Shown piece by piece: positions 37,938 through 50,895 of a stretch of DNA of 64,000 nucleotides. Under the pieces are notes generated by a model that saw only the letters and a list, made by a program, of their open reading frames with translations, ran no database searches and was not told where the DNA came from. This DNA comes from Nymphaea colorata (taxonomy: Eukaryota > Streptophyta > Magnoliopsida > Nymphaeales > Nymphaeaceae): contig NC_045145.1 in NCBI RefSeq assembly GCF_008831285.2, positions 14,010,802-14,074,801 on the forward strand, in the 5' to 3' direction. How positions within the stretch are numbered: the first letter of the stretch is position 1; every line of letters begins with the position of its first letter. The translations under genes were made by a program, and so were the position numbers.

Positions 37938-39292
37938 ATGGTGCAGCCTGAAGCAAACATCCCATTTTTAGATAATGGCAGGACGAGTGATGCTCCTCTA
38001 TCGGTGCAGAGGACGCTGGTAGAGTCAAAGAAGCTCTGGCGATCCGCCGGACCGGCTGTATTCAGCAGGCTAGCGATGTATGGGATGAACGTGGTCACTC
38101 AGGCCTTTGTCGGTCACCTGGGCGATCTGGAGCTCGCCGCTATCTCTATCGCCAACACTGTAATCGTGGGGCTCAATCTGGGGTTGATGGTAATGTCTCT
38201 TGCCCCTCTTCTCGCTTTTGGAGTTCTTTCATTCGACATCTGCACACTCACGCCTTCCATGGAATTTGAAAGATCAGAGAGAACACTTTTTTTATGAGTA
38301 GAACTTACTACAGAAAGTGTACTGTGCACTTTCTATCTAAAACTATTGTTTTTTTCTCTGTAATATTCCGGCTAAATTTTAGTTCAAAATGAAAGAACTT
38401 CCTCACTCAGATATTCAATGTTCTTTTTCTAGGATATCTAGGGAGAGTAAGATTTAGTAACTCTTTCTTTCTCTTGTTTTTTCGATGCCTGGTGATCTGC
38501 TTCCTTATGGAGGAACGCTTTGAATCTGATATTTCATCCAGATTTTTTAGCCAGCGACCTGTGATCTCGATCGGCCTCGTTTTTTAAGATTAATGTGTCC
38601 AAATCTCTCTCATTGCTCAGCCATCTATATGCCCCTGTTTCTCTATCCACATAATGTGATTTCAGTTCATGTTTCCTCCATTAAAAGAAAAAAAGGAACT
38701 CTGCACAATAGGATTTGTTGCTAAATGAATGTGGGGATGGTTTTGACAGTTGGGGATGGCAAGTGGATTACAGACACTCTGTGGCCAAGCATTTGGCGCT
38801 GAAAGACATTACATGCTTGGGATCTATCTGCAGCGTTCTTTCATTGTGATGTTCATGTATGCCGTCCTCATGTTACCACTTTATATCTTCGCGACTCCAA
38901 TCCTAAAGCTTGTTGGACAAACAGATGCTATCGCAGAGCTTGCTGGTTCCTTGGCTCTTTGGTTCATCCCTCAACAATTTGCCTTTGTTTTCTTGTTCCC
39001 ATTGCAGAGATTCCTACAGTGCCAATTGAAAAATATCATCATTGTTTGGGTTACTGCCATTGCTTTCACAGTACACTGTGTCTTGAGCTGGCTTCTCATT
39101 TACCATCTAAACTTTGGGCTTGTTGGAGCAGCTGTTAGCCTTAATATTGGGTGGTGGTTACCGGCTATTGGACTATTTCTATACATGGTTTTTGGTGGCT
39201 GCCCTCAAACTTGGACTGGTTTTTCAAGAGAAGCAACTAAAGGCCTTCGGGAATATGGGAAACTATCTACTGCTTCTGGCGTCATGATATGG

Positions 39293-39327
<35 letters not shown>

Positions 39328-41061
39328 GTGTTTGTATACACACACACACACACTCTTATGATATCTGTGTAGTTATTGTTGAATGCATGTTTACTGTGTT
39401 GGCTGAAATAATGGACTACTTGTTGACTTATCTTGTGATGTTTGTAGTTTGGAGAACTGGTATTACAGAATCTTGGTTATATTGGCTGGCAACCTAAAGA
39501 ACGCGGAAATTGCAATAGATGCCCTTTCCATATGGTTAGAGATTTGGATATTGGAACTGAACTCTTCATTTTTTTGCTTTTCTTTAATATTTCAAGTCTT
39601 TATTATATGTTGATTTCTGGTTTCTATATTTGAAAATCAGCATGAATATCAACAGTTGGGAAATGATGATTCATCTAGCATTCCTGGCAGCAACCGGGTA
39701 TGTTTTTTGTACTGGCTTTTGGCTTATGTGCCGTGAAAGTGGAAGTGAATATAAGGGAAATACATTTTAAAGCACAGAATTGTCCTTAAACTAAAATATG
39801 GTGGTCCTGGTGCTTAAGTTCTGTTACGTCTCTGATTTTCTAGAAAAATCCTACACTTGCGATCATCCATCATCTCAAGTCTGATCTAAATTAATGCAGA
39901 CGACTACCACGCTCTCTGTTTCCTGAGAGTAGTTGTGTAATGTCATGAAAAACTAGAGAATGATACTCCGCTAAACCCTCATGTTGATTCTAGGCCAGAT
40001 GTGATCCATTCCTCGGATAAGGTCACATGCCCCTAAATGAACCGATAGAAATTTTATTGAGTGCTAATGAGATGAAGGGTCCACAGGTATGGGTTAAGAA
40101 AAAAAAAAAACTTAATAAGTGCATCCTCAAGAGGATCGATCGTCTGAATTATTTATTGAATAGCACATCCCACTGCCTATTTCCATTGATTTAGAAACTT
40201 TCTGCTTACTCATGATGTGGGTTAATGACTGGCGCAGAGTTAGAGTGAGCAATGAACTTGGAGCAGGCAATGCCAGAGGGGCAAAGTTTGCGAGCATCGT
40301 CTCAGTGGCAACGTCAGCAGCAATAGGACTCTTCTTCTGGATTCTCATCATAACCCTGCACAACGAATTTGCACTTCTATTTACCTCAAGCACCGCCGTC
40401 ATCCATGCTGTATCAAATCTGGCCATATTGCTTGCCTTCACCATTCTTCTCAACAGCGTTCAACCAGTTCTTTCTGGTCTGAATTTCGACGGGTCTTTTT
40501 ACCACAAGCAGCCAGCCAACTGAAGGCTGAGTTGACTCATATTTTCCTTTTCATTATAGGTGTGGCAGTGGGTTCGGGATGGCAGGCTTTTGTGGCCTAC
40601 ATAAATATAGGTTGCTACTACTTTGTTGGTCTTCCTGTTGGTGCGGCACTTTGCTGGGTTTTCGATCATGGTGTGCTGGTATACAGCATCTTCTTCACTT
40701 TGTTTCCAGTTTGCTTTTTTTTTTTTTCCCTATTGAATTCACACGCAACTATCGAGCTGAATTTTGGAGTACCACAATCTTAATTAGGGGCTTTGGAGTG
40801 GAATGATTGGAGGGACTGTTGTCCAGACATTAATACTGACAACCCTCGTGATCCGTTGTGATTGGGAGAAGGAGGTAACTCTTCTCTTTTTCTCTTCCAT
40901 CATGTCGTACTGCATCACTTTACATTTTGGCTAACCTTAGTTCTGCATTGAACGTTCAGGCCCAAAAAGCGAAAGACCGGGTCGTTAAATGGGGTGCTTC
41001 ATGTCCGGCGCAGGAACCAGCAGATTTTCGCAGAGACGAAACCAATTACTCCAACCCATGA
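37938..41061 (+). CDS. MATE/DTX efflux transporter C (494 aa, 8 exons)
   Basis: The only plus-strand MATE gene of the cluster. Exons: 37938-38189, 38750-39291, 39448-39534, 39641-39697, 40238-40476, 40560-40678, 40788-40874, 40960-41061, all GT-AG. The start [14 protein letters not shown] gives an N-terminus about 20-25 residues shorter than in A, B and D. CGQAFGA is at 95-101, followed by [10 protein letters not shown] in TM7, [10 protein letters not shown] in TM8, [10 protein letters not shown] at 315-324, NSVQPVLSG, and CDWEKE ending at 461. The C-terminal tail [12 protein letters not shown] resembles that of gene E ([12 protein letters not shown]), so C and E form one subtype. The gene is compact: intron 4 is 0.54 kb. 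It is convergent with gene D, whose stop lies 1.2 kb away. A MATE antiporter or channel with unknown substrate. Confidence 0.93.
39296..39354. repeat. (CT)n and (CA)n microsatellites in intron 2 of gene C
   Basis: A run of about 14 CT units starts four bases after the exon 2 donor, followed by a CA run near 39340. Gene E has a shorter relic of such a tract at the same place (GAGAGA near 53094-53106, complementary strand). Confidence 0.8.
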
Positions 41062-41334
41062 TAGGTTTCGATTATATTCTTGCCTCCATCGGGATATTAA
41101 GACTTTTCTTTAAGAACTAATGGTTTGTTTTCTTGCACATGTAGAATAAAATTGTTAATCAAAACAATAAAAAAAAAAGAAAGAAAGTATTTTCTGGTGT
41201 GGTGTTCATAACTTACATCCAGGACAGAAATACCGCTCATCTTCTCAATTTTATTCCAGACAGCTATGCAGCTATAGACATACAACGATAAGGCAATATA
41301 TGCATGTAAATAAAACCTTATTTCAAATGCGACG

Positions 41335-41600
41335 GTGTGCTCTATAGCGGTGGCTTGGACGTCACCGCTAGAAGGTCACCGGTAGGTCTTCACCGCTCTA
41401 AGTTGGACATGCAGGACACCCAACAACTAAAATTTACAACCCACAAGACAACACTTATAAGCTTTGACAAAAATTTCAAGCTTTCCAAATAGCATGATCA
41501 CATGATGTAGAGGTTTGTATCAGGCGATGGGTTCTTTCTACAACATAAGGCACACTTTTTAGCTTGTAAGAGTGGTTTCTTTCATGAGATACAATGACCA
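41335..41600. repeat. Dispersed repeat with TAGCGGTG motifs, copy 1
   Basis: Shares about 200-250 bp with 59520-59850, including AAAATTTACAACCCA and ATTTCAAGCTTTC blocks. Both copies begin with reiterated CTATAGCGGT/ACCGCT words, a style of subterminal repeat seen in plant CACTA elements. No ends or transposase are visible, so the class is uncertain. Confidence 0.5.
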
Positions 41601-42244
41601 TTATATAACCATACTCATGGAGGAATTGGTTTGAACTCTACCTTGCCACAAACTCAGATTAGTTCTAGTTGCTATTTTTTGAGGACGCATATATCTGTTC
41701 ATACTTCAGTTTGCAATGATCACCTCTCATTCAATGACATCGACCTGTTGGTCAGAGGTAGTGATGATAATACACTAGATAGAGGTGGTAACATGATTGC
41801 CACTGTATAGTGAGGACTTGTTGTACAGTCCCCCTTTTTTTTTCATTCCTTCATTCGTTGGTTTGGTTATTCTTTTTGAATAGTAGATTGGCACCAGTTC
41901 ATCGAAAAAAAAAATTATTGAGGAGCTCTTTGGAAGAGTCCATGTCCTGTGTATACACTCGTATGCATGAATAGTGATTATCAACGTCAAAGACACCCTC
42001 GATCTGCTTTATCGTATACGCTCTTTCTCCATTAGTTCGTGGCCACCAATGGCCTTATTGAACATGCAACAAACTCTCTCATGATAGATCTAACTGATCA
42101 CTATCAGGAAAAGTAGGATAAGTTGCGATGTGACAACATATTCGCAGTCTGCATCCTGTAGTTCCTGATCCCTCTCATTCGCGTATGAAGGATCACACAT
42201 TTGCAGAGAACCTCCAAGAAGAGCTTCTCGATGTGTCGCTGAGA

Positions 42245-45200
42245 CTACTCGTGCGTCGGCGAACATGAGACCTTCCATTTGTTGATTCGAAGGTAGGCCA
42301 TCCACGCCTTAAAACAAATCATATAAATGGGTTAGCCAAAAGAGAAGCGACCGATACAAGAGCACATAGCTCTTCCGATTCAAGCTCATAATATCGGTCC
42401 GCCATGAACAGTATGCGCTTCACAACACAAGGCTCAGATGCACTTAGATTTAACTGGATCCGATTTCTGTACAGACATGATGTTCTTAAAAATGACAAGG
42501 AAAAGATTATTGATGTGAAATGTAGTAGATTGGATTTGAGAGTACGTACCTCCTTCTCCCAGTCACAGCGGATTGTGATGACACCGAGAATGAGGGTCTG
42601 AACAGCAGTCCCGCCAATCATACCTCCCCAAATTCCCTGCATCATCACCGCCAAGTACAGCAGCATCTGAGTTACAAGTGCAGAAGAAGGACGGCCAGTA
42701 GAGAAGCTCAATATATAACGAGAAGTAAATGAATGAAGGAAGAATTAAACGAAGCGGGTCATGGAGGAAGGAAGTACAAAAGCGGTAGCACCAGTAGTAC
42801 GTCCTGTGGACCCTAAAAATATTAAAAGATGCACATACAAGAGAGCAAATACTCAAAGAGAATTCTACATATGTGGTCGCAAAATATTGACTTATCTCAA
42901 CACACAACATGAGAGAATACATACTTTCCGACTCAATAGAGAATACATACTTTATCATCTAAAACAACATATGTTTTCAATACAATGCAACAAAAAGGGG
43001 AATGAATCATGAATCAGTTTATCTGATGGGTTTTACTAACCCATACTACCTACAAGAACCACCACCCCATACTACCATACCAGAACCACCACAAGAATGC
43101 AAAATTCTTCTTCAATGATAATGAAGCTTTATTTTTCAATCTTCAAAATCACATTATGCATCAAAGTTACTTCTTTCATTCTTAGGATTAGGCTTATATG
43201 GTAGGCGTGGTCACTACTACACTTCTTTTTTCCTTTTTTTTTGTTTATACTTATTTTCCCTATCTAGGGTTAAACACGAATTTACCTTTTCTTTACACCA
43301 TTCATTAAACATCTTCTTCAACATCTTCTTCAGAAAGAATCTATAATTTTTTCACAAAATTTCCATACATTCTTTCTAACTTGAAAGACAAGTGTGCCCA
43401 TAAATTGGGTTTAATTAATTTCTCACACCTACTTACTAGCTGTATATCTTGGGGCAGGCCAGAGTGGGTCATAACTGGTGCATTGCGAATGAAATTGGTT
43501 ACATTGCGAATGAAATTGGTTATGCATACACTGTTATGCACAAAAAATTATTCATACACTGTTATGCACAAAAAAATATTCACAAGGATGTGCAATAGTA
43601 TTGAAAATTGTGGAAGATATTCAAGGACTTATAAAGGGGGGGGTCATTAATAAGATGATTGTCTTAATTTTTAACTTTTTTCAGGTTAGAGCCAAAACTG
43701 TTAGGGGCAGGTTAAGATCCACCGAACTAGGAATCCGAGCGCAGAAGTGGGTTGGGTTGTTACAGTGGTATCAGAGCCGGTTTCAACACTCGAACCTAGG
43801 TCCCACATGCGCGGACGCGTGTGCCTTAAGGGAGGTGGATTGTAACGCCCCAAAAGTTTAGTCTTGTATTGAAGATTGTAAGAAAACTTCAAGGGCTTAT
43901 AAGGGAGGTGGGTCATTAATGAGATGATTGTCATGGTTCTTACCATTTTCCAGGTTGGAGCCGAAACTGGTAGGGGTGGGTTGGGTTCTGAACCAGGGAC
44001 CTGAACGCGGGAGTGGGTCAGGTTGTTACAGTGGTATTCAGAGCCGGTTCAACACTCGGACCTGAGGTCCCACACGCGCGGACGCTTGTGCCTTAAGGGA
44101 GGGTGAATTATAACGCCCCAAAAGTTTAGTCTCGTATTTAAGACTGTGAGAAATCTTCAAGGGCTTATAAGGGGGGTCATTAATGAGATGATTGTCTTAG
44201 TTCTTAGTATTTTTCAGGTTGAAGCCGAAACTGCTAGGGGGCGGGTTGGGATCCACCAAACCAGAGCCCAGAAGTGGGTCAGATTGTTAGATGCAATGAC
44301 CAAAATACCTTCATTAAAATAAAAAATAAATTTTTGAAAAGAGTAATTTTTTTAGAAAAATAAAAAGTCTAAAATGTCCATTAAAACATTTCACAAATAC
44401 CACCAGCACTTGTTGTGCACAATGAGGTGTGCACGACAGGGTTGTGTCTTTATCTGCAAGCCCATAAATCAATCTGTGTGCAACTATGGTTAGATTAGAG
44501 TGTAATTTGTCAAGTGGTCATGGTAAACAGGGAAGTGTAAAAAGGGAAAGAAGCAAACTCACGGCAACTCCCAGGTGGAAGACCCAGCCTAGAACCACGC
44601 CCACGGGAAGACCAAAGATGTAGTAGCAGCCTACGTTTACATAAGCCACATAAGCTTGCCATCCCGAACCCACCGCTACACCTGAGAAAAACAGTACAAC
44701 TACCCGTTGATGTATGTTGGTCCATCTCTTTGATCTCTTTGACATATATATATATATATATATTAAAGGATAAATACCATACCTCAGGAAAGAGGAGGAG
44801 GAAGGAAAGGGATGTAGATTTACCCGAGAGAATGGGTTGGACGCTGTTGAGAAGGATGGTGAAGGCGAGGAGAACCGCCAATTTGGAGGTGGCGGCGAGG
44901 ACAACGGCGCTGGAGGTGAAGAGGAGCGCAAACTTGTTGTGAAGAATGACGATGAGGGCCCAGAAGAAGAGTCCGATGACTGTGGAGGTGAGCACCGACA
45001 CGATGGTGGCGAACCTTGCGCCTTTGCCGTTGCCGGCGCCCAACTCGTTGCTCACCCTCACCCTGCAACCATCACCCACCACCACATCAGTCGTCCGTCC
45101 AAACCTTCCTCTCCCTCTGTCTGCTTCCGATCCATCCATTAATAAGCTCATTCCCTAATTTCCTCAAATTCTGAACTTGCCATATGTCAATATATAACTC

Positions 45201-46813
45201 ACATTTTGCCTAGCTATTCAAGTAAGCTTAAGTGTAAGATTTCCCCCGCTTCTACTTTGTTTCCTATATATGCTCGAAATACTTTTTCCTTAGATACGAA
45301 CACATTTACAAGTAGTTGGGAGAACATACCCGATAGCCGCAAAGAATGCAAATGGAATCATCATTTCCCACCCGTTTATAGTCATACTGATCAGTTAATG
45401 AAAAACCCAACACAAATTAAAATTAGACTAAAGAAAAAATCAGCAGCTCCCAGTAAATGCAGGGAATTGACGAACGCAATTAAACGAGGTGGTGGTTTTC
45501 CCTACCATATAGAAAGTGCATCCAAGGCAATTTCTGCGTCGCTCAAATTTCCAGTCAGAATTACCAAAATCCTATAATACCAATTCTCCAAACTACAAAA
45601 TCGTGAACATAATTAGAAAATAAAATAAGAAGCGAACAAGATAAAGAAAAAAGGGAAGAAAGCAGACCATAACATAACTCCTGAAGCTAGAGAAAGCTTT
45701 GTGAATTCCCAAAGACCTAACAAGCCCTGCCATGACAGGCCGGTCCACGTATCAGGACAGCCGCCGCAGACGACGTAGAGAATCTGCCAGAGAGGCGCCA
45801 CCCACCAGCCGATGTTGAGGGCCACGACCGCACCGATGAGGCCGAGGCCGAAGAAGGAAACGAGAAGCCAGCTCAAGAAGATGTGTATCAGCAGGGAGGC
45901 TCCAGCCATCCAGGCAATGATCATGATCTTCAGCTGACATTGGAGGAACCTTGTTAGCGGGAACAAGAATACTAAGCTGAACTGCTGAGGTATGAGCCAC
46001 AAGGCGATATGTCCGGTGAGTTCGGCGATCTCGTCCGTCTCACCCACCAGTTTGAGGATGGGGGTGGTGAAAAAGTAGGTGGGCAGCAGAAGGAGGGCGC
46101 ACGCGAGCAAGACGAGGATGGATCGCTGCAAGTAAATCCCCAGCATCGGGTACTTCCTCGCGCCGTATGCTTGGCCGCACAGCGTCTCCAGCGCGCTAGC
46201 CATGCCAAACTGCACACGTCAATGACATGGCGTTCAATTTTTTACCAACATATATAGAACAACAAAGTTGCAAATCATCACAAACTAGTCAGTGAAAAGG
46301 GAGGAGTCCCTGTAACCACATTTACATTAAATTAAAGTTTATCTCATCATCAAGTAGAGATAGAACCTCCTTAGTTTCTACGCATGTACATTAGATCTAT
46401 ACCAGTTGAGGACAGGTCAAGTTCGGATCACTTTAAATAAGCGTATTCAAAGTAGCAGCAGAGATGGAGAGAATGAAGTAAACCAAGAAGCCGTAGTTGA
46501 AGCCAACAATGACGGTGAGGGCTATGGAGAGGGCGGCGAGCTGTAGGTCGCCGAGATGGCCGACGATGGCTTGAGTGACGACATACATCCCATACATGGC
46601 AAGTCGGGTGAAGATGGTGGGGCCGACAATTGCCCATAGCTTCTTCAATTCCATCCACGTTTGTTGGAGCAACGCTGCTTCTTCTGGTTCCTCTACTTGA
46701 TGGTCACGGCTTTTCTGGTGTGTTGACGGGTGAAGGCCCCCATTAACTGCAGGCCGACCTTGCTTTAGTAGAGGAGCCATCATCCCTTCTTCTGCTACAT
46801 GTGGGTTTGCCAT
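42245..46813 (-). CDS. MATE/DTX efflux transporter D (507 aa, 8 exons)
   Basis: Third member of the A/B subtype. Exons on the minus strand: 46813-46484, 46209-45668, 45592-45506, 45386-45330, 45062-44824, 44681-44563, 42636-42550, 42307-42245, all GT-AG. The start [16 protein letters not shown] aligns with gene B. An in-frame ATG 36 bp upstream (46849) is less likely. CGQAYGA is at 121-127; [33 protein letters not shown] and CDWEKE are all present. Exon 4 reads CMTINGW and FFAAIG where A and B have CMNINGW and FFAGTG. The last exon ends [11 protein letters not shown]. Intron 6 is 1.9 kb because of an LTR array (43598-44290). It is more distant from A and B than they are from each other. Substrate unknown. 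Confidence 0.92.
43484..43580. repeat. Two short tandem repeats beside the LTR array
   Basis: A 19-bp unit (TTGCGAATGAAATTGGTTA) occurs twice at about 43484-43521, and a roughly 25-bp unit (TACACTGTTATGCACAAAA) occurs twice at about 43528-43580. Both lie in intron 6 of gene D. Confidence 0.75.
43598..44290 (+). mobile_element. TRIM-like LTR array in intron 6 of gene D
   Basis: Three LTRs are separated by two tiny internal domains. The central LTR (43841-44030, 190 bp) begins TGTAAC and ends GTTACA. The spacer at 43765-43840 begins with a primer-binding site TGGTATCAGAGC (complementary to initiator methionine tRNA) one base after the LTR and ends with a purine tract AAGGGAGGTGG. The second spacer (44031-44108) has the same sites with small changes. 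The outer LTRs are 43598-43764 (5' end lost) and 44109-44290 (mutated TATAAC start, GTTAG end). With no coding capacity and about 76-bp interiors, this is a terminal-repeat retrotransposon in miniature in tandem form. Its orientation is opposite to gene D. Confidence 0.8.
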
Positions 46814-49469
46814 CTTACCCAGCACCACCACTTGCCTGTTAATCTCCATCGAGAGGAAGCCCCTTTGAGTGAGAGAGACGAGAGGTGTAAAAAGAAGAGA
46901 CAAGAACCCGTTACCTTGGGGCCTAATAATGACACTCATAATACATTACTCTCTCCAAAAAAAATACAGCGGCATATATAATCGGATTTTCGTTAGCTCA
47001 CCAGCCCAACCAAGTACCCGTTGAAGCTGTCAGAAGGCTTGTAAGCGTAATCTAAAGTTCCATCTGCCCTTTTCTGGCATGCTGAATACTTAATTTTTGA
47101 TGAACCAAAGCATTAGGAATGTTCTGAAAGAGCAGTTGAAAGTCCAATATTTAGGTGAGATCTTATGAGTAAAATAAAAAAGACTTACATCCAACCAAAG
47201 AAATGATTTTATGAAATCCAATTTACACACCAAACGTTTCATTATTTTTTTTTTAATTTTATAACCTGGAATCTTACAATTTACACATTAATTTAATTGG
47301 GAAACAAACTTAGAGCACCAAAAGGGCATACCACGGTAGAGTAAATGTAATAAATCTAAGCATACTCAGCTGTTAAAATATCAAAGCTGATATACGCATT
47401 TTTTTTGCTTCCATCTTTTTTCTTCTAAGATTAATATTCGATTTGGAGGCATATCCCAGCAAACGACGGCAGATTTTTTGCGGCCATGTTTTTTCGGTTA
47501 CCTTTTGCTTTATACATGCCTCCCTTTCTAGAAAATTAGCACTTACATTTTCTTTTGGAAGGAATAGCAAAGTTTTCCTTCGGGTGGTCCGGCAACAGGG
47601 ATGCGTTTGTTTTGAGATGGTACTGAGAGGTGGAGCTTCGCGGGATGATGATCCAAATTAATTAGGAGCTACCGGATAGATTGCCAATTATTCTTATAAG
47701 GTACATTCATCTGCATCGGATCCTCATCATATATATAAAGGAGCCAAAAGTACTACCACCCGTTAATATGTCCGTCAAACTTTGCGGCATGGTTTCCCTA
47801 CTTCATCTTCTTGTCTTGGCTTAAGATAAGGAGAAAGAAAATGAATTCTTACTGAAGATTTAAATACATGAAATACAATGAACGGCAATAATATTCTGGA
47901 CATTTGTTTTGTATTTTTTTTTTCCCAATTAAAAGTGCACTAGTAAGGGAAGTGCGAAGAGGCGCAGTAGAAGGGCGCATCATCGTCACTAGGTCCCTGA
48001 GCTCTAGGGTTGGAGAGGGTTTAATGGATCCCAGACCTTAAGTGTACATTTGTAATCGGGCGGTAGAGACTTATTGATTGTGATACGTGAGTTTACCAAC
48101 ATTGATTTACTAAAACACAAGCACTGAGTTGGACTTGCTCCCACAAGAAGAAAATGACGAAGTTTTCACTGTCGAATTTGATTCTATTTCAAGTTGTTTA
48201 ACCTCTTACATGAAGAACTCCTGGCACTAAAAGTTTTCGGCATGTCCTAATTAAATATTATATATAATAATACAGTCAATAGCGGCAAAGCCTTTGGGGC
48301 AACTAATATGTAAATAAATGAGTTTTGTGGGACTGTAGCAAAAACCTGCCGCCCCTAGGGTCAGAGATACTTAGAATGAGTGCTTTGCCGTTTTATAAAT
48401 CACAACATATTGAAATGCGATGGAATTTATATTTTTTTAAAAATAGGCTTTTTAATTTCAGACATGCCAATAATTGAAGCTGATCACATGCATGCCTATT
48501 GCCTACACCTAAGTTTACGGAACATAGGCGGTCTCCCTCTAAATAGAACTACATCCTAAGTTCGGACACAGTGAATTAAAACGACAAAAACCTGCCTCCT
48601 CTCTTCAATCAACGTTCAATAATGGTACGTAGGGGGAAGGGTCGGCGGGCCCAATCCAGTGCGTCGGTTGGATGAGATGCCCAAGACTCAGTTTTTTTTT
48701 TTTTTGAAACTTTGTTTTGGGGAAGAACGAGTTTCAAATAGAAATGAAAATTCGACTTTTTCTAGAATGGAAAGGAAAAGAGTATTTAATTGTATTCTCT
48801 TTTATCCATTTTTTCATCAAGCCTTGAAGGAGTTTCTACCTTAAGCTTAGGGATGGAGATAGTAGACTTGGGGACAAGCAAACCATAAACTAATCTTGCA
48901 TTTGCAAGATTCCTTCCTGCTAAACAGCTCACTTTTCGCTTGATCTGTGAAGAGGGAATTCAGGAGGATGAAGCAATCGCTAAGATGCTTCATGTGGAAT
49001 CTGTTCGGGGGGGATTCTTGCATCATTGTTTTTGTTCCCACGGAAGCTGTTGAGAAGACGAAAATGGCTTTTAGGTTCACGGCAATCGCATGATCTGTTG
49101 GTGATTCAAGGAACAGAAGTGTGAATTTATAGAGAGAGATTGTGAATCCCTATTTCATATTCTCGGGTCAAGGTTCTTTCCTCATTGGGGTCTTCAATGA
49201 AGAGGAAGTTGGAGCTTGAAGACTCCGAGGCAGAGTCTTGGTAGCAATTCGATGGATGCCAGGTGATTCCTTGCCAATAGAAGCGTTCCTCCCTGGATTA
49301 GGCTACCTAATCTACCCCTCTTTCTGTGGAATAGGGGTTTCTTTCAATCTATCGCTAGGTAGGCCGACTTGGTGGATGTAGATCAGCAGCAGATCCCTGA
49401 TGAGAAATGGATATGCGTGGGTCGGCATTGAGGTTCCGTTAAAATTCAACCAAAAGGCCTCGGTGGAAC
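46814..49469. other. Upstream region of gene D, no gene recognised
   Basis: AT-rich DNA. From about 48850 the plus strand has stop-broken text that may be the 5' part of the LINE relic that follows, but no motif is firm. Confidence 0.35.
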
Positions 49470-50157
49470 TGGTTGTGGGTAAAGATGAAGTTCTTGCCCA
49501 GGAGATCTTGTGTGAAGGAACGATAAGGTTCTATACGCATTGAAGACAGAATACTCACACACATGACGGATGACTCTAAGATTTTGGTTACGTCCTCACA
49601 GGAAGAGGGAAAACTCGACAACAATGGAGGTCGGTCTGAGGTTAAGGTGCGCCGTAGAGAGTGGAAAGGGGTACAAGCTCAGGGTGTTAAACCTCGGGAA
49701 GAACTTCTGAGAATGCCCTCTTACAGACCCGTATGGAGGATGGAAAGGCTCGCTAAGCTATTCTCAGTATCGCTTTTGGCATAGATTTTACAAGCACTAC
49801 TAGCGTATTGTGGGAGATGAACTTGGTGCTACTATTAAAGAACTTTTTAAGACAAAAAAATTGTGAAGAGCGTAAATCTGTCCCAGATTTTTTGATGATT
49901 GAGAAGGTCCGAGAGGCCATCAACGGGAAGGATTTTAGGCCAATTGCATTATGCAATGCTTATATAAAATAATGTCAAAGATCATGGTTGAGAGGGTGAA
50001 ACAAAAGCTGGGATGAGTTGTAGGCACAGACAAGGCAGCATGTCACTGACAGGGTCATCATACAAGAAGATCAAATAATCATAGTTCATTAAGTAATTAA
50101 CCGTTTGCAGAAAGCTAAAGGAAGTTCAGTCCTCATGAAACTGGGCATATCAAAAGC
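49470..50157 (+). mobile_element. LINE (non-LTR retrotransposon) relic, copy 1
   Basis: Decayed reverse transcriptase region: NGKDFRPIALCN near 49925-49960, followed in another frame by IMSKIMVERVKQKLG. This is the plant LINE pattern FRPISLCN..YKI.SK....RL. Frameshifts and stops are frequent. It matches 60526-61200 closely and breaks off at CAAAAGCT, where copy 2 continues. Confidence 0.7.
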
Positions 50158-50895
50158 TGACTCGATCAAGACACGTTCGATGACACTGTTATAGGATAGA
50201 CATGATCTTGAGACACAATTAAAAGAGTCGGCCACAGTTGACTGGGTTCAGAGTGTCTCCAAAGTCCGATTGCCCTCGTTTTGGACTAGATTCTATTCAA
50301 AGGACCGAAATGTAGCTTTTACATGTTAGGATCTCAATTTAACCATAAGACCTGGTTTCGTGCATTATATTTATCCATTTGCCCCTTCGGATGCAATCCA
50401 TTAATCACATTGGTTTCTACTGGTGATAAGCCCACACGATGAATGCTCTTTTATCATGTGGATCCAAATTTTGTGTTCAGTATGCTCGATGCTGTGCCAA
50501 AAATGGTCGCTGAAGATGCAGCATCGATCAGCTTATAGTTACGGTTGTAGGAAAAAATGCACGTAATATCGGGGTGCCTGATCAGGTACATATGTATCAC
50601 CTAGTTGCATTAAAAGTAAAACATTGCATCCAATAAGGGAGTTCACTCAAGTTTAAAAGCAGGAAAACAATAAAGAGCTCTGCTGCTTCCTGCCTATAAA
50701 GGAGGCAGTCTTGCCCCGCAAAATTTGATATGGGCAGTAGACCGAAGGGAAATCAGTTCGCTCTTTGATTGAGTCACCCAACAACATTAACAATATGGTC
50801 ACACCGAAGCTGCTGCATCAATTACAGCACACGCGTATTTGCGCTTGAGCTCTCCGATACCACGTAAAAGCAGAGGAGAAGACCAACAGAGCTGG
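50158..50895. repeat. 3' flank of gene E, repeated at the right edge
   Basis: About 660 bp from GACTCGATCA to CTGCATCAATTACAG (50816) matches 63337-64000 in the same orientation with few differences. In this copy, gene E's last exon begins about 80 bp further right. No coding sequence is recognised in the repeated part. Confidence 0.85.

Noticed and set aside
43484-44290. Direct repeats considered as a possible CRISPR-like array
   Set aside because: The units are LTRs with primer-binding sites and purine tracts in a plant intron. Spacers are similar to each other, not unique.
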